Of a stretch of DNA of 64,000 nucleotides, positions 44,250-57,423 are shown in pieces. Source of the stretch: Echinarachnius parma (Eukaryota > Echinodermata > Echinoidea > Clypeasteroida > Echinarachniidae); assembly GCA_037951105.1 (NCBI GenBank), contig JBAMJV010008128.1:62001-126000 (forward strand), read 5' to 3'. Within the stretch, counting starts at the first letter, position 1, and each line of letters begins with the position of its first letter. A model generated the notes under the pieces. That model saw only the letters and a program-made list of their open reading frames with translations. It was not told the origin of the DNA and made no database searches. Position numbers and translations under genes: made by a program.

Positions 44250-45680
44250 ATATATATATAATTTGACATCTGAATACTTCAAACGTAAATATCTTTTTAA
44301 CGAAAGGGAAATTTGAAAAAAAAAAAAAAATTGTGTCTCACGGCGCCTGACATACTTGCATTCAAAAACCTTGAATCTCACTGTTAGGATGATGCAAAAT
44401 CCCCCATAATTAAACAATTATTATATTTATGGCTTTTTACTTAAAATTGTTCAAATTCTTTGATTTCATGTACACAGTTTTCCACCTTCAAAAATACATG
44501 ATTCGATTAATAAATACCCAAATTTCGCAAAATAACTTAGAATTTGGACGGAAAGGAAAAGACGATCGCGATCAGCAACCACGACACTATATAGCAGCGC
44601 GATTTGTCGCTAAAAAATACAAATACACAGCAAATACGCCTAGTTGGCAAAAAGCCCGCACGCATAACTCCGCGAACGCGAGCGAGCGATACGAAAACGT
44701 AGAGTTGTGTAACGGTGGACACGCATCACTAAATTGCACTCTGGGACTAACCTGACTGCTGGTCCTTTTCTGTTCGCTCTTCAGGGCTACTGTCTGGCCT
44801 CCCGTACAGGATAACATTGCTGTCATTGGTGTTTTGGTTAGATCTGTTGTAAAATACTTCCATTGTAAAAGAAATTAGCCATGTCTCTTTTCAGCTAAAT
44901 AACACCACGTGGGTGGGGCACTTTGGGGATGCTGTCTAGGGCCCCGTACAGGAAAAAATTACTGTCAGTGCTGTTTTCATAATATGTACCACCTAAGTAA
45001 TGATATCCACCAACTTTTGTCCATGACGGTGTTCAGCTAAATAAATGCGTTTTGTGCCCCCCCCCCCACCTTTTTTTGTGCCCCCTAGGCTTACGGTACA
45101 GGATGTGACCAGGCATCAATTCATTTCATTGACACTTGGCCACATACCATCAAACCTTTTGTCTCTCTTCAACTAGATACTCTGGGCCCCCGGTCTATTC
45201 CCCTTTTGTCTATAAATTATTTCTTAATACTCGGAATTTGTACAATTTATCCATGAATTTCTCTTTCAACATGAAATATTTCAACATCCGAAATTGTTTT
45301 TGTTTCATTTTAGGGAATTATGTTTTTCTCTTTTTCGACTAATAATTGGGTTTTCTCTTTTTGATGAATAAATTATTGACAATTGTCCTGTCGTTCTTTG
45401 CTCCAAATTAAATGATTGCAGTGATGAGAATGAAATGTGATGAAGGTTTCATGAATCCAAGCAAAAACTCAGTCTCGATAGGATTTGTACACCAATTGCG
45501 AAGGTGAGCGATGCGCATTACTTTAATGAAAAAAGTCATAAAGCGATGCGGCGATACCTGCGTGCGTTGCTGCGGAATGCGAAATGTCGAGGGGCGGATT
45601 CCACTCCCTTGCCCTTTTAGGGTTAAATAATTCTATGGCGACATGCTACGCATAATATTTGTTCTGTTCATTCCATGCAG
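43801..45680. other. Intron with an (AAAT)n microsatellite, otherwise unassigned
   Basis: (AAAT)n at 44204-44250 follows TGTATACCAA and may be a LINE tail. 44265-44335 repeats a segment seen at 56205-56265 (TTTGACATCTGA, AACGAAAGGGAAAT). 44550-45130 is less AT-rich, with repeated GTACAGGA phrases (44805, 44950, 45098). No exon recognised. Confidence 0.5.
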
Positions 45681-45921
45681 ATTTTATGGAGCCCGTATTC
45701 ACATCGTGTCCTCAGGACTTTACGACATATGCCCCACGAGGTGCATTGCAGGCAGACATCACATGGGACGTAGTTGCTACGGACAACAGTGGACAGACGC
45801 CCATGGTATCGTGTGACACTGAGGAAGGACTGGTGGATGAAGGCGACTATCAAGTACAATGTACTGCAGTAGATGCTCGGGGGAATCAAGGGACTTGTGC
45901 CTTTGATGTCTTTGTGAGAGG
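45681..45921 (+). CDS. Host gene exon: HYR 3, complete in one exon
   Basis: Acceptor GTTCATTCCATGCAG, donor AGAG|GTGCGT; phase 1-1. Reads DFMEPVFTSCPQDFTTYAPR, LQADITWDVVATDNSGQTPM, VSCDTEEGLVDEGDYQVQCT, AVDARGNQGTCAFDVFVR. Full HYR (about 80 residues) with CPxD, VTW-like ITW, ATDNSG and AxDxxGNxxxCxFxV. Two extra cysteines (VSC, VQC) may pair with each other. Unlike HYR 1 and 2 it has no internal intron. Confidence 0.95.
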
Positions 45922-46396
45922 TGCGTTTATTCAGAGGAAACTTTTGTGTAGCATATTTTACTCTTGTTATTTGCGTATTTTATTTTCCCAGAAAAAAAAA
46001 AGTATGATTAGTATTTTGTTGAAAGTGCGTTTCAAAAATTAGTAATAATTTAGGTAGATTGAAACATATGATTTTACTTGAAAGAGCACATACTGTTTTA
46101 ATAAAAGCTGCAGGAGTTGACTTTGTATGAACAATTTCAGCAAACATAAGTATTCGTTAAGATAAACTGAAATATGCAACTTGTTAATGTATTCAAATTA
46201 TCAATTTCTACCATGTTTCTTCAAGGAAAAAACATGTTTTTTTTTGTAAACAGAAAGCTATCAATCTTCCAGGGCCCATATTCATAAAACCCCTCTCACT
46301 TAAATAGTATACATGCTACAATTGCATTTCAAATGAAACAATTAACTGTGCTACACACGACCGTGTGTGTCTATACATAACATCATCATCCAGTAC

Positions 46397-46790
46397 TTAA
46401 AGGGATAGTTGAGTTTTGGTATAGAGGGCGCTACACTAAATAGTTTTTCGGTGAGATAATGAAAAACTGAGTGTCAAATTCGAAAGAGCATACAATTTTA
46501 ATGACAGAATAAACTTTATTTGATCAAAATCGGTTCAGAAATGGCCGAATTATCCATAAACATAACCAATTGTAATATTTAAAATGGTTGAAACCGATAA
46601 GTGTTTAGAGAGCGCCCTCTTGAGTTTTAACTGCTCTTTTTGAATGATAACATGCCTTTTAAATAGTCATTTGTAGTTTTGTATTCCTTTTGAGCATACT
46701 GGAGTTATTACTATTAGTTTGTAATGTAATGGTGCAGGTTTTGGTTACAAAAAAATCAGTTTGACAAAAACTGTACTCTCTTTACCAGAA
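46397..46790. mobile_element. TTAAAGGG MITE, copy D (internally shortened)
   Basis: Starts TTAAAGGGATAGTTGAGTTT, GAGGGCGCTACAC, then jumps to AAAATGGTTGAAACCGATAA and ends CTGTACTCTCTTTACCAGAA. About 170 bases shorter than copy B; the right TIR is lost. Confidence 0.75.
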
Positions 46791-47245
46791 TGGCTGTTTT
46801 TTTGATAAGATATGGTTTTCAAAATTATTAATAACTATCAGTTCAGAATGATAACATAACAGTTATATCCACCAAATTTCAGTTATTAGAACTTCATTTC
46901 TCTCTAAAGTTAGTGTGTATATAATATAGATAAGAATATGAAAAATACAATTACTAAAATTAAATATTTCCAAATAAGAATCTTTACAACTATTTCTGTA
47001 ATTTTGTCTAATTTTATCTTGTTATGTGCAAAGTCAAAACATGTCGGTAATACATTAACAACAATATCGCATGATGCATGCAATTACACAAATTTTGGTA
47101 AAAGGATAACAACTTTTATTTATTTCAACCGGTCTTGTTTAAAACTTTACTGGCTACTCATCTGATTCTGTATTTTATCGTGAAATGAAAGCAATAATAT
47201 TTTGCAATTCTATTTGTATTATCTGTAACCAACCACCTGTAATAG
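46791..47245. other. Intron, no feature seen
   Basis: AT-rich. No exon or repeat recognised. Confidence 0.5.
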
Positions 47246-47434
47246 TCCGCAAGTGTCGACTCTATCAGCTGCCCCCCTTTGCTGCGTATGCTGAGGATTG
47301 TGAGACCCACTGGGGTTCGGACTGTAGACTGGGATGCTCCGAGGGATACACACTTCATGGTTCCTCGTACATCACCTGTGAGTTTGATGGAACTACCACG
47401 TACTGGAATGTCACAGAGACACCGAGGTGTGAAG
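47246..47434 (+). CDS. Host gene exon: CCP/sushi module 7
   Basis: Acceptor CCACCTGTAATAG, donor GAAG|GTATGT; phase 1-1. Reads RKCRLYQLPPFAAYAEDCET, WGSDCRLGCSEGYTLHGSSY, ITCEFDGTTTYWNVTETPRC. Six cysteines in the common spacing. A possible N-glycosylation site (NVT) lies near the end. The pyrimidine tract before the acceptor is weak. Confidence 0.9.
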
Positions 47435-48756
47435 GTATGTATTGTAGCTAAACCAAACACCCTCCGGGGCCCACTAGGTGGCACTCGAAATTAAATGCAC
47501 TCGGAATTCAAATTAAATTTCTACATTTTTCTTTAGATAAAATGGATGTTTGATACAGCATTGTATTACACAGCACAAAAATAGCGAACATTGGGTTTGG
47601 AGTCAGGTATGGAACTGCAGACGACGGTTAAATTAAATGAAAATTGAAATTATAAAGTGTGATGGCAAAGATGAACAACGCTCTGTTGCTGTCATGACTA
47701 GTTCGATTTAAATACTAAATACTACAATACTGTATTTTCAACTAATTGCAAAATGTTGCTCACATGGCATGAAATGGTTAAATCTGCTTTTGTTTCTTAT
47801 GATGGCTTCAGGAGGCCCTCAAGAATGTCACGACACCCTATACAAAATCAACGTGAAGGTGGGACTTTTATGGGTAGGGTTGGCGTGATTTAGATCGCTT
47901 TGATTCAAATCGAGATTTAAGCCGCGTCTGAAATTGTTCCTTTGAAAAGCTTATAAACATCTTATACAAGAAAATCGTTCCTGTGTATCCCTCAAAATAC
48001 GGTACTTTTAATTTGTACGAGTAAATTAATTAACATATGAAGAGCTTAGTTCCAACTTTGGAGAAAAGCAGGTTTCTTTGTCTAACTTTGTACACGTGCA
48101 TATGGGAATATGCAAATAGAACGTTCTATAGTTTGGTTTTGATTGTCTAGTATGTCCTAAAATCTGAATAGCTACGTAGCATATCAAAATACTGATATTG
48201 TTAACTCAATTTTCATGGAAAGTGAATGTAGCGCCTTTTGGAACTAAGCTCTTTATTTATTATTAACGGATATTGTATTTCACTACTTCAATTTGTTGAG
48301 CATTAAAGCCCAATACCAGTTTTGGGAAAGTAGCCAAAAACACCTATATTGGCCAGACTAATTGATCAATATTGTTGAATAAGTATTTAAAAGGGCTTGT
48401 GTAGTAAAATCCGACCCTAAGCATCGTTATACAGAAATATCGGAAAATTCAATGGCCGCCAGTGAAATTTATCCAACGAGGTCATTTGCACGTAGCGTAT
48501 GCGCGATTCCGCGTTGGCGGTACGATTTTCAGTAAATAAGTTTTTATAATTTTGCAAATATATTAATAAGAAGGCGGTTTCCTGGCCAATTTTTTATAAT
48601 CCCATATTAGTAATATTATATTCTTTTACATGGCTGATAATAAGAGTGTACATTTCAATGTGTTTGTGTGGGTCGTTTCCCACTTCTGTCATTCACCTGT
48701 AACGCCTGGTAATACTGAATCTTGATCATTACTTTCACTTTCTCCCCACCTGTCAG
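47435..48756. other. Intron, no feature seen
   Basis: No mobile element or exon recognised. It is the longest stretch within the gene in which I see no repeat. Confidence 0.5.
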
Positions 48757-48960
48757 TTATCAGCTGTGATGCATTGGTTTTACCACCAAATGTTCTGGTC
48801 CACCCTCCTTTGTGTTCCGAGTCCTCTCCACCTAGCGGGACGAGCTGTGACCTTTACTGCGAGAGGGGGCTCACTGCTGTGGGGAATGATTCCTCCGTGG
48901 TATGCGGATCAGATGGACAATGGAGTCGTCTTGTGAACGTTTCAGACCTTACATGCCAAG
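48757..48960 (+). CDS. Host gene exon: CCP/sushi module 8
   Basis: Acceptor TCCCCACCTGTCAG, donor CAAG|GTAAAC; phase 1-1. Reads ISCDALVLPPNVLVHPPLCS, SGTSCDLYCERGLTAVGNDS, SVVCGSDGQWSRLVNVSDLT, then CQ. Six cysteines; the GY position is GL. Potential glycosylation at NDS and NVS. In the two earlier units a third CCP follows before the next HYR; here the next visible exon is an HYR 14.9 kb away. Confidence 0.93.
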
Positions 48961-49033
48961 GTAAACTATGAATAAGAGTAGACCAAGTAAACAGAAATTT
49001 AGTATAATGATATGCGAACTTCCTATTAAAGTG

Positions 49034-49485
49034 CCTACGCGAAGAATATTACAATGTTGGAATTTTTAAATAATAAGAGAACTATGGGATTAAATATTAT
49101 TTTTTATTATATAAGTTATAAGTTCTATGTCCTTCAGAGATCCAACCGAACAAGCAATTAGAAAACCCAACTCAGAATCTATACTAAATGCTCTTCGGAC
49201 CAAAAATACAGGATCTTTCTAGTTACGTCACACGTTGAACAGATCAAGTGTTAGCAGACGATGTCTCATTGCAAATGAACATGGCAGAAGTGCACTCATT
49301 TTGTCATTTTCCGTATCGTTACGATGAGAACACTATAGTTTTATGACATTTTGAAGAAAATGTAACTCAGACCATTAATATATTATTGATTCTCGTAGAA
49401 ATGGCTATGGCAAGGATACAAAATAAAATAAAATAAATTTTTTACACTGTCCCATTTTACACACTTGACGCCCGTGTCGAACTTC
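49034..49485 (+). mobile_element. Left arm of an inverted-repeat element split by the LTR element
   Basis: CCTACGCGAAGAATATTACA (49034) through TATAAGTTATAAGTTCTATG, CTCTTCGGACCAAAAATACA, GTCTCATTGCAAATGAACAT and ACTGTCCCATTTTA is inverted at 63098-63517, with a modest level of substitutions and small indels. The element would be about 1.1 kb without the insertion (49034-49741 plus 63094-63517). Non-coding. Confidence 0.8.
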
Positions 49486-50439
49486 AGAATGAAAAGCTGT
49501 ACAAATTGCACACAATACAGCGACATAGCAGCACAATACGCTGTTTCAATGAAAATTCAACATCTATTAGGCTACGATTGCTCTTAGGCATCACTGTGTA
49601 CAATTATAAGTTACTGAATGGGGACCGTCCCATTGTATTAACTTCACAGGCATGCCGAACTCTAAACAGTCTTTTGTTGACTGTCTATTGAAATAGCTTC
49701 TATTATATTGCTACGTCGGTGTTTGTATGCAATTATTGTAGTGTTGTGTTGGGATCGGATAAGATGTTATTGGCATTAGGAGAGGTACAAAATGAAGGAA
49801 GCGTGAGGCATATATTCCGGAGTAGTAGTCAAGTCTTTATTCAACTCCTATAACTTAGGAGTATATATAAAACAAGTCTCACATACATGTAGTATATAGT
49901 ATAGATCTCGGGAGCGTGGAGATAAACACGTGCTAGCCCAATGAGGGTTTGAGCTAGTTCTCCTCCTGATACCAGGGGTACACATCAATATTTATCTTGT
50001 TCTTCAGAGAGATGAGAAGGACTCTCTGTTTCTTCTTAATCCAAACACATGTCATCTTATCTACCAAGGAGGTTAAACCTCATAAGGGCATGATCAAAAG
50101 GTTTCTCAAAATAGATGAGAAGAACCGATAGAGGAGAAGAACCAAAACCGGCAACATCAGAGATTGTGTATACGATCTGTTCCGGAGCGGTAAAAGAGGA
50201 GGGGAAGCGGGCGGCATCAAAATAGGGGATATTTATAAACAAGATACCACAACTGAACAAGGGGGCTTTTGAAAGGAAGTCTTATCTTACAAACTTGGGA
50301 GATAACATTGATTATAAAACAACAGTGGGTAGGATTCAGAGGGTCAATAGTGTAAAGATATTATCTAGAAGGGGCGTGTGAGGGTACTGGTACTTTTACT
50401 AAGAAGGGGGAGGGTGTTTGATACAACCACTACATAACA

Positions 50440-52480
50440 TCCCCTTGTTTCGAAAAAAGAGGCTCCTCTCCGTCTTTTCAAAAAAATTACCGGAGAACTA
50501 AACGTGTACTGTTTGATAAATGGTATTAAACAAATAATAAACAAATTATGAATGAACGATTGAATGAATGAAGGGTGATAAGTGAAACGTTATTCCGTTG
50601 TTCCATTTCCTCTTTCTTAAATCACTCTTTCTCTCTCTCTCTCTCTCAATTAAAATATTAGTGTGAAATGTCATATCGAAACTTGTCTACCAATTTACTT
50701 TAAAGCAAGTGGGAATAATTAGTGATCACAAAATTATATGTCAATATACTGACTCACAGTTCTTAAAGTAAGACTCATCAATATACGCCATTTTGATAAT
50801 ATAATGTTGAATATTGTATACGTATACATGTACTAAACCGAAAAATAGTGCAGACTTATGCACATAAAACAAACTCGTGTAGACTTATACACTTAATAAT
50901 TATGAACATTCATGCAGACTTATGCACTGTTCAGGTTAACAAATTATAACTTCAAAAGTAACGTGCAGACGTTTGCACTGAATAACACAAACAGAAATAT
51001 AAATGTTCATCAACCACATAAGAAGTGGCAACACACTGTAATGTGTCAAACTAAAAAGAACATATCGGAAATAATATCGCTAGTGATATTCGTTTGTCTC
51101 GCAATGTATGGTCAACATGGAATCTGAAAGATCACGACGTTTCGTATGCTACTGCAATACTTTGTCAAGTGTGTGTGTATCTTATGTTTAATTGGCGTCT
51201 CAATCATACATGATTATTTACGCCATTCTTTGTTTATTTTATTTCATGTGCATCCATGCACATACATATATACACATATACGCATATATGTGTCTATACA
51301 TACAATCTAATATTTATCTAATTACTTAAATTACGAGGGGCTGGGGCAAGGCGTTCAGCACCTGACTAGTGCCGGTACACTAGTTCGCGGAGGCCACGAA
51401 AAACCCCCAGTAATTACTGGAGGAAACGTGGATGCGTCCGAGGATGCTACACGAGGGCGTACTCCCTGTCTTCTTGATAATTACTTGTATATTTATAAAC
51501 TATTATACTTCTATAAATAAAGTGTGGTGCTTTTATAAGCATATTATATTTATTACTATTTTATTCATTCTCATATTAGCACATTATAGTTCTAAATATA
51601 ATGCGGCTAGTACGTTATTACACAATATACATTACACATTATACAAATGCACATGGTCACATGAGCTCATAATAACTCTCAGTATAATTTCCAGATTCAG
51701 TGTTGCACTTTTTGCACAACTATACATTTACACATATTAACATATACTAAATCATGATATACTCAGGGAATCCCCCCTCAAGTGTAACTGATTTATTGTA
51801 TTTAGTCATACACATTGTTTATAAACACTATTACACATTATACAAATATATAAACTTTTTTGTTTTGTTCATATTCATTGTGAATATCAACAAAATGTAT
51901 GCCCCTCTTCAGACGGACCGGTGATCGGGACTCCCGCCTCATTCATCGGTCCGTCTTCAGGGGGCGACATTTCCAACATAAACATCTTGTATGGATATAA
52001 CGTTACTAAAATATTTCATACAGATTTACACATTACAACTGCACGCTACAATTACACGTTACAAACGCACACCACGACAGGACATTACAACTGCACATTA
52101 TAAATTCACATTACAAGTGTATGTTGGAGGTGTACGTTGAGTCTGCTCGCTTTGAGCACACATTACAAATACACATTACAGTTACATATTATACACACAA
52201 GTAAACTTGAAATCATAACAATTACTAATTATAAATGTAAAAAAAAAAATAAAAAAAAAATGCAGTGTGCATTATAACAATTCGTTCCTCAATATAAATT
52301 GAGAGGTTCACTGCTACACGTGTTATAAAATAAACACAAACATACATAAAGCTTACTTAAATTACAGTTGCCCACTGCGATTTACTAATTACATTACAAT
52401 TATACAGTCCAATTTACATGATTCACTATTGTACATCTACACGTGAACACATACTGACATGTTATACACATAATATACAA
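50440..52480. other. LTR-element interior: short repeats and a hairpin, no gene
   Basis: CACATTACAA-like units recur at 51625-51645, 52025-52210 and 52370-52500. TGCAGACTTATGCAC-like units recur at 50850-50970. 51910-51955 is a hairpin (AGACGGACCG and its complement). (CT)n at 50630-50648. Nothing coding recognised. Confidence 0.5.
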
Positions 52481-52481
52481 A

Positions 52482-53400
52482 TTACAATTGCACATTACAA
52501 ATACCGGCTGGTCGGGGGGTGTCATGGCGGCGTATTGTACGCATCCAAAATTCGGGTATATCCATCCCGTTGTCTCTATTGAAATTATTGGGATTGAGAC
52601 GGATCTGTATAGCTTCGTTTACCCTACGTGTGTACCAATGCCGTTCTTGGGAAAGGCAGCGAACCCCCGTCCCAGTCTGGCTGATGCTGGTTGTCCCAAG
52701 CATGTTCGGCTACGGCTGAGTTGTCAGTTCGGCGTAGCCTGACGTCCCTCTTATGCTCGGTGATTCTTTCTGATATCGGTCGGGCAGTCTCTCCGATATA
52801 GGATCTATCACATCCTTTGCAGGGGATGTTGTACACAATGCCGTCCCGTCTGTGTTGAGGAATTGGATCCTTGGGGCGTGTTAGTTGCTGGCGTAGGGTG
52901 GTATCTGATCTGAAGACCGTTCGGATGCCATGGCTCTCTAGGCGGTGCCTGATTTGCTGGGAGACCCCATCAATGTATGACAAGACTGTGAAAGTCTTGT
53001 ATTCCTTCTGATCCTTGGGTTCTGTCGTTCTCTTCTTGGTGTTGTGTACAAAACGGCGTGGGTAACCGTTAAGACTCAGGGCATTGCGGACACGGGTCCG
53101 CTCATTGCATGGCTGTTGTGGACTAGTCACAATGCGTGAAGCTCTGTCAAATAGACATTTCACTAGACCTCTCTTCACCGATACGGGATGGTGAGAGTCA
53201 ACGCTATGTACTGGTCTGTGTGGGTAGGCTTCCTGTAAACTGAGGTGGAGAGCCTATGGTTGTCGTGTCTGTGAACTAAAGTGTCCAGGAATGCAATATT
53301 CCCTTCGCACTCCATCTCCGATGTGAACTGGATGGATGGTTGGCGGCTATTCATGTGTTTGAGCAAGTTATCTGTTTCAGAGCTGGAGACTATGATGAAG
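52482..53400 (-). pseudogene. Penelope-like element fragment: RT end and GIY-YIG endonuclease
   Basis: Minus-strand peptides run MLKHMNSRQPSIQFTSEMEC, FLDTLVHRHDNHRLSTSVYR with KPTHTDQY (end of a Penelope-type RT), then KRGLVKCLFDRASRIV, a linker, and GIVYNIPCKGCDRSYIGETA with RPISERITEHKRD and VAEHAWDNQHQPDW. The latter has the GIY-YIG fold signature (GxVY, YIGET, R, EH). The N-terminal two thirds is absent beyond 53400, as expected of 5' truncation. The reading frame is interrupted at least once. Nested in the LTR-element interior; antisense to the host gene. Confidence 0.88.
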
Positions 53401-54560
53401 GTAAAAAGAACATACTAATAATACTTTTCATCATTCTATATTCCTTTAACAAGGACAAACAAGTAATCCTAATACTTGTGTTATGAAAAATTCCCGTAAC
53501 CATAACCAAGTTACGTGTAAATGCTAATAATCTAAAGCATCATATCAACGCAATTATAAAGCAAAACAAATTAACAGGAGCGCTCAAGGTGTTGACAGCA
53601 GTCTATGTTAAAAGGCTCCGATCGGTGTACTTCAAATGAAGTATCAACATAGAATTAACAAACTATCAAACCTATACTGTTTTGTATGTTGCATTTATGC
53701 AATCATGTTAAATCGATGAACATAATTAACAAGTGCATTCAAACTTATCACATATCGTAAGGCAGGATAATTCAACCTGTCTAAGTCATCAAATTGATGT
53801 AATACGATATGGGCCTCAACGTGGGAAAAGGGGTCTAAAGGCGAAATTTATGGAAAATGAGTTTAAAGTATTTTCTGAATGTATGAAGGGTACTGAATCC
53901 AAAAAGGTTTGGTTTTTGAAAATCTGACTTTTATAAGTACCTCTACAGCCTCAAACAAAAATACTGTATTAACGCAATTTTGTGAACAACTGCGCGCAGA
54001 TCTGCTACTAAACGCGATTAAGAGATACCCCCCGCCCATGATTATGTTTGATCGCCTAATATTTGAGGCTGTTATGGGGTATGGTAAAAAACACTTTTAA
54101 CTGATCTATAACCACTCTAATGCAATTTCAAAAATTACCTCGGCAAGGTCAGGACATGATTTATTCAAAATGGCTGCCGTATGACACAAAAAAAACACGG
54201 GGGCAGCGGGCGAATTCGCCCCCGAAATGCCCAAAATCGGCCCCGAAAAAAAAAATTCCCCCCCCCGCAAATTTTTTTTTTGGGGGTGATTTCTGTTGGG
54301 TTTTCTGTTTGGATCGTGATCAAATGCTTATAAGATCCTCACTTACAGCATTAGAGCTTCATAGTAGTCCCTGAAATACGGAAAAAGAGCCCGGAAATTT
54401 GTAGCCCCCGAAAGTTGTAAAATTAGCCCGCGAAATAGAGCCCCCGAAATAAGAATATTCATGTTTTTGGTAAATTGGTCATGCGTCATGAGCTCAATTC
54501 CACATAGGGTATAAGTGCCGTTACTTTCTGGGATTGTTGCTATCATTTCCTTCATTTTTG
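53401..54560. other. LTR-element interior, unassigned
   Basis: 53805-53845 (GATATGGGCCTCAACGTGGG then AAAAGGGGTCT) is similar, inverted, to 59783-59823. 54180-54450 has C and A runs with repeated GCCCCCGAAA phrases. No gene seen. Confidence 0.4.
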
Positions 54561-54985
54561 TCAAAACCAGAAAAGATTTCTGAAGGGAGTTTATAATTAT
54601 TTTAAAGGAATATCAGAATGACAATGACTGTAAAGTTTGAGAGGTATACCTATTACCTAAGTGGAGATTCAACTATTTGAAAGTTAGAAGGTTAGAACCT
54701 TGTTAAGGTGTGGCGTAGGAAGCGGCGCTCTGTGGGAAACTGTTTTTTAAGAGCTTTTTGTTTTCTAAAACGTTGATGTCAAAACCAGAAAAGATTTCTG
54801 AAGAGAGTTTATAATTATTTTAAAGGAATATCAGAATTACAATGACTGTAAAGTTTGAGAGGTATACCTATTACCTAAGTGGAGATTCAACTATTTGAAG
54901 GTTAGAACTAAAGTGTGGCGTAGGAAGCGGCGCCCTGTCGGAAACTGTTTTTTTTTTAAAGAGCTTTTTGTTTTCTAAAACGTTG
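54561..54985. repeat. 218-bp tandem duplication
   Basis: TCAAAACCAGAAAAGATTTC begins both units (54561 and 54779). Each includes GTGTGGCGTAGGAAGCGGCG and ends TTTTCTAAAACGTTGAT. The second unit lacks a short AGAAGGTTAGAACC-type stretch. Confidence 0.9.
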
Positions 54986-55020
54986 ATAACTAATTTGTCA
55001 AAACGAGATGTATTTAACAT

Positions 55021-55584
55021 TTAAAGGGATATTTGAGTTCTGATAATTAACAGAGAGTTAAGTTTTGGTCAAAATGAATTATAGTTTACCAAAACATGCA
55101 CCACTACATTAGTTCAGCTCCACCATCCTTGAAAGGAACAAAACCTTACAAATGACTAAGTAAAACCCCTGTTATCATTCAAAAGAGCCGATAAAACTCT
55201 AGAGGGCGCTTCTTTAGCACTTGTCAGTTTCAACAATTTAAAATGAAATATTGTGCGGGTGATGTTTTGTTTAAATGGTGATTAGATAGAGAGATAATTA
55301 ACAACTATTTAAAAACCTCTTGTAGATGTTTGAAAAGAGGAAGTATTTAAACAAAAAATGTAACGGCTGGTTCAAAATTATTGAATATTTGTGGGGCCCA
55401 CAAATATTACAAATCGTTATGTTTATGGATAGGTCAGCCATTTCTGAACCGATTTTGATGAAATAAAGTTTATTCTGTCATTAAAAATAAATGCTTTATC
55501 GAATTTGACACTCAGTTGTTAATTATCTCAGAAAGAAAATATTGTATGTAGCGCCTCTATACCAACACTCAACTACCCCTTTAA
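55021..55584. mobile_element. TTAAAGGG MITE, copy E
   Basis: Opposite orientation to copies B-D: starts TTAAAGGGATATTTGAG and ends CTCAACTACCCCTTTAA. Full length with the family landmarks inverted (CCGATTTTGATGAAAT, GTAGCGCCTCTATACC). Confidence 0.8.
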
Positions 55585-56867
55585 TGTTCTTGTACACTGA
55601 TTGAAAAGTGTTTTAGCTACTTTCAATTTTAAACAAAATCAACACAAACACAGAAAATTTAAACTTGCCTGTACAAACTTTATTATGGGGGCACAATATT
55701 GACCGTTACATTTCGTGACTTCTTGGTACAAAAATATCTTCAAAAAGACAGTATATAAACAGAAATTGGTATCAAATTCAAGCTGTCCTAACACATTTAT
55801 AGGCTTAATTTCTTATTCAAATCTTTAAAGTGACACTTACGAAGTGAAAATGATGGATTATTTTATTTTGTTTTCATTAAGTATGAATGAAAATATCTCC
55901 CATAAAATAATAATAAACCCCATACAATATTAATAATATTCCCATTATGGACAGTTGTATTCTGAAGGCAGAATACCAGTGAACCCATTGAATGGGATCT
56001 AGTAACTTTGTTGTAATGTGCAAACAAGCGACGAGTGGTTAATACAATATATATATATGGCTGTTATCTGATATGTCCACTGGATGTTGTGTGAAAATCT
56101 CAAGTTAAAGGGACTTTATATGGGCGAGTAATGTGCATAAATGCAAAGTGACATTCACTACCTCATTGCACTCACTTTGTACACGGTTCTGACATTCCAT
56201 TTGATAATTTGACATCTGAGCACTACAGTCGTAATATTTTTTTTTAACGAAAGGGAAATTAAACATTTAAAAAACCTGTCCCATGCTTTGTATAAAATAA
56301 GAATACAACAGGGTATGCATGAACAAATAGATTTTCAATTGGATTTTGAGGATATGGAGAATATTAATAAGTCCTTTAAGGCAGACTAGACAGTAGCCAG
56401 CTGCTCGAATTGTTGCAGGTAAAACATATTTTTAACTGATTTTCACACCATTCGGATGCAATTTTTAAAAATTACCTTGGTTATAAACTTGTACTCTGTG
56501 AGCAGGATTTCCTAGGTCATTATAATAAAACTTCACAATTTTCAAACCACAAAATTGTTGCACATGCACACACAATGAGTGTGCTCTAGTCCAGTGATAT
56601 GATTATGCTGTGGCAAATGGCATGAATAAAAGTAGCAGAGATAAACTTGACAAAACTAACAGTGTGTGCCTATTGTTCACAACTTGTTATTTGGTGAACA
56701 ATTGAATACCTGTATTAAAATGTCAAGCTTAGTAAACTGTTTGTTCTGCAAACAAAAATGCAAGAATGAAAAGAGATTACAAAAGAATAAACAAACATTT
56801 GTGAGAATTATTTCCCTTTTCAATGGAGCTCTGTCCACAACAGGTGGACATTGCCAATGATCCTCAG
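55585..56867. other. LTR-element interior with a dispersed repeat
   Basis: 55990-56265 repeats, with drift, the sequence at 43105-43320 and 44265-44335 in the LINE-rich intron. The rest is AT-rich and unassigned. Confidence 0.5.
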
Positions 56868-57212
56868 TTCTGAAGAGGGGGATATGTACATATATAGTAT
56901 ATGCAAGTAGGACGCACAATCCTCAGTCCTGAGCAGGTGGACATGGACATAGAGAGTCTCTGCAGGCAGGTCGCGCAATCCTCAGTCCTGAATAGGTGGA
57001 CATGGACATAGAGAGTCTCTGCGGGCAGGTCGGGGAATCCTCGGTCCTGAATAGGTGGACATGGACATAGAGAGTCGAGCTGCAGGCAGGTCGCGCAATC
57101 CTCAGTCCTGAATAGGTGGACATGGACATGTGGACATAGAGAGTCACTGCAGGCAGGCCGCACAATTCTCAGTCCTGTACAGGTGGACATGGACATAGAG
57201 AGTCTCTGCAGG
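56868..57212. repeat. 60-bp minisatellite
   Basis: Five to six copies of a unit reading CAATCCTCAGTCCTGARYAG, GTGGACATGGACATAGAGAG, TCTCTGCAGGCAGGTCGCG. One unit has an internal GGACATGT slip (57120-57130). Long minus-strand frames across it are translations of the repeat. Confidence 0.95.
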
Positions 57213-57412
57213 CAGGCCACACAAAGGGGCCAACCTTCTTGTGAATGTCCTTCTCCCTGGCCTCAGTCAGACCAGCTTGTTAGAGGTGGTCTGCTGACCC
57301 AGGAGTCACCTCCTCCACAGTGGTTTTTAGCAGTTGAATCAATTTCTCTGGATCAGTGAGCCTGGTCTTAACAAACACCTGGACAGGGTGCAGAGGTACA
57401 CAGAATCTGCAA
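57213..57412 (-). other. Exon-like minus-strand segment, family unknown
   Basis: After a possible acceptor (CACTATTTTGCAG) the frame reads FCVPLHPVQVFVKTRLTDPE, KLIQLLKTTVEEVTPGSADH and ends. Composition and codon use look protein-like, unlike the surroundings. It directly abuts the 60-bp minisatellite on one side and MITE copy F on the other. Lies in the interior of the LTR-bounded unit, so it could be captured host sequence or older genomic sequence. Not identified. Confidence 0.3.
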
Positions 57413-57423
57413 AATAGTGAAAC

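Noticed and set aside
45659-45680. ATG at 45659 as start of the HYR 3 protein
   Set aside because: The acceptor CATTCCATGCAG and the phase-1 join put the exon start at 45681; the ATG is intronic.
56864-57220. 118-codon frame with SLCPHVHVHLFRTED repeats
   Set aside because: It is a translation of the 60-bp minisatellite.
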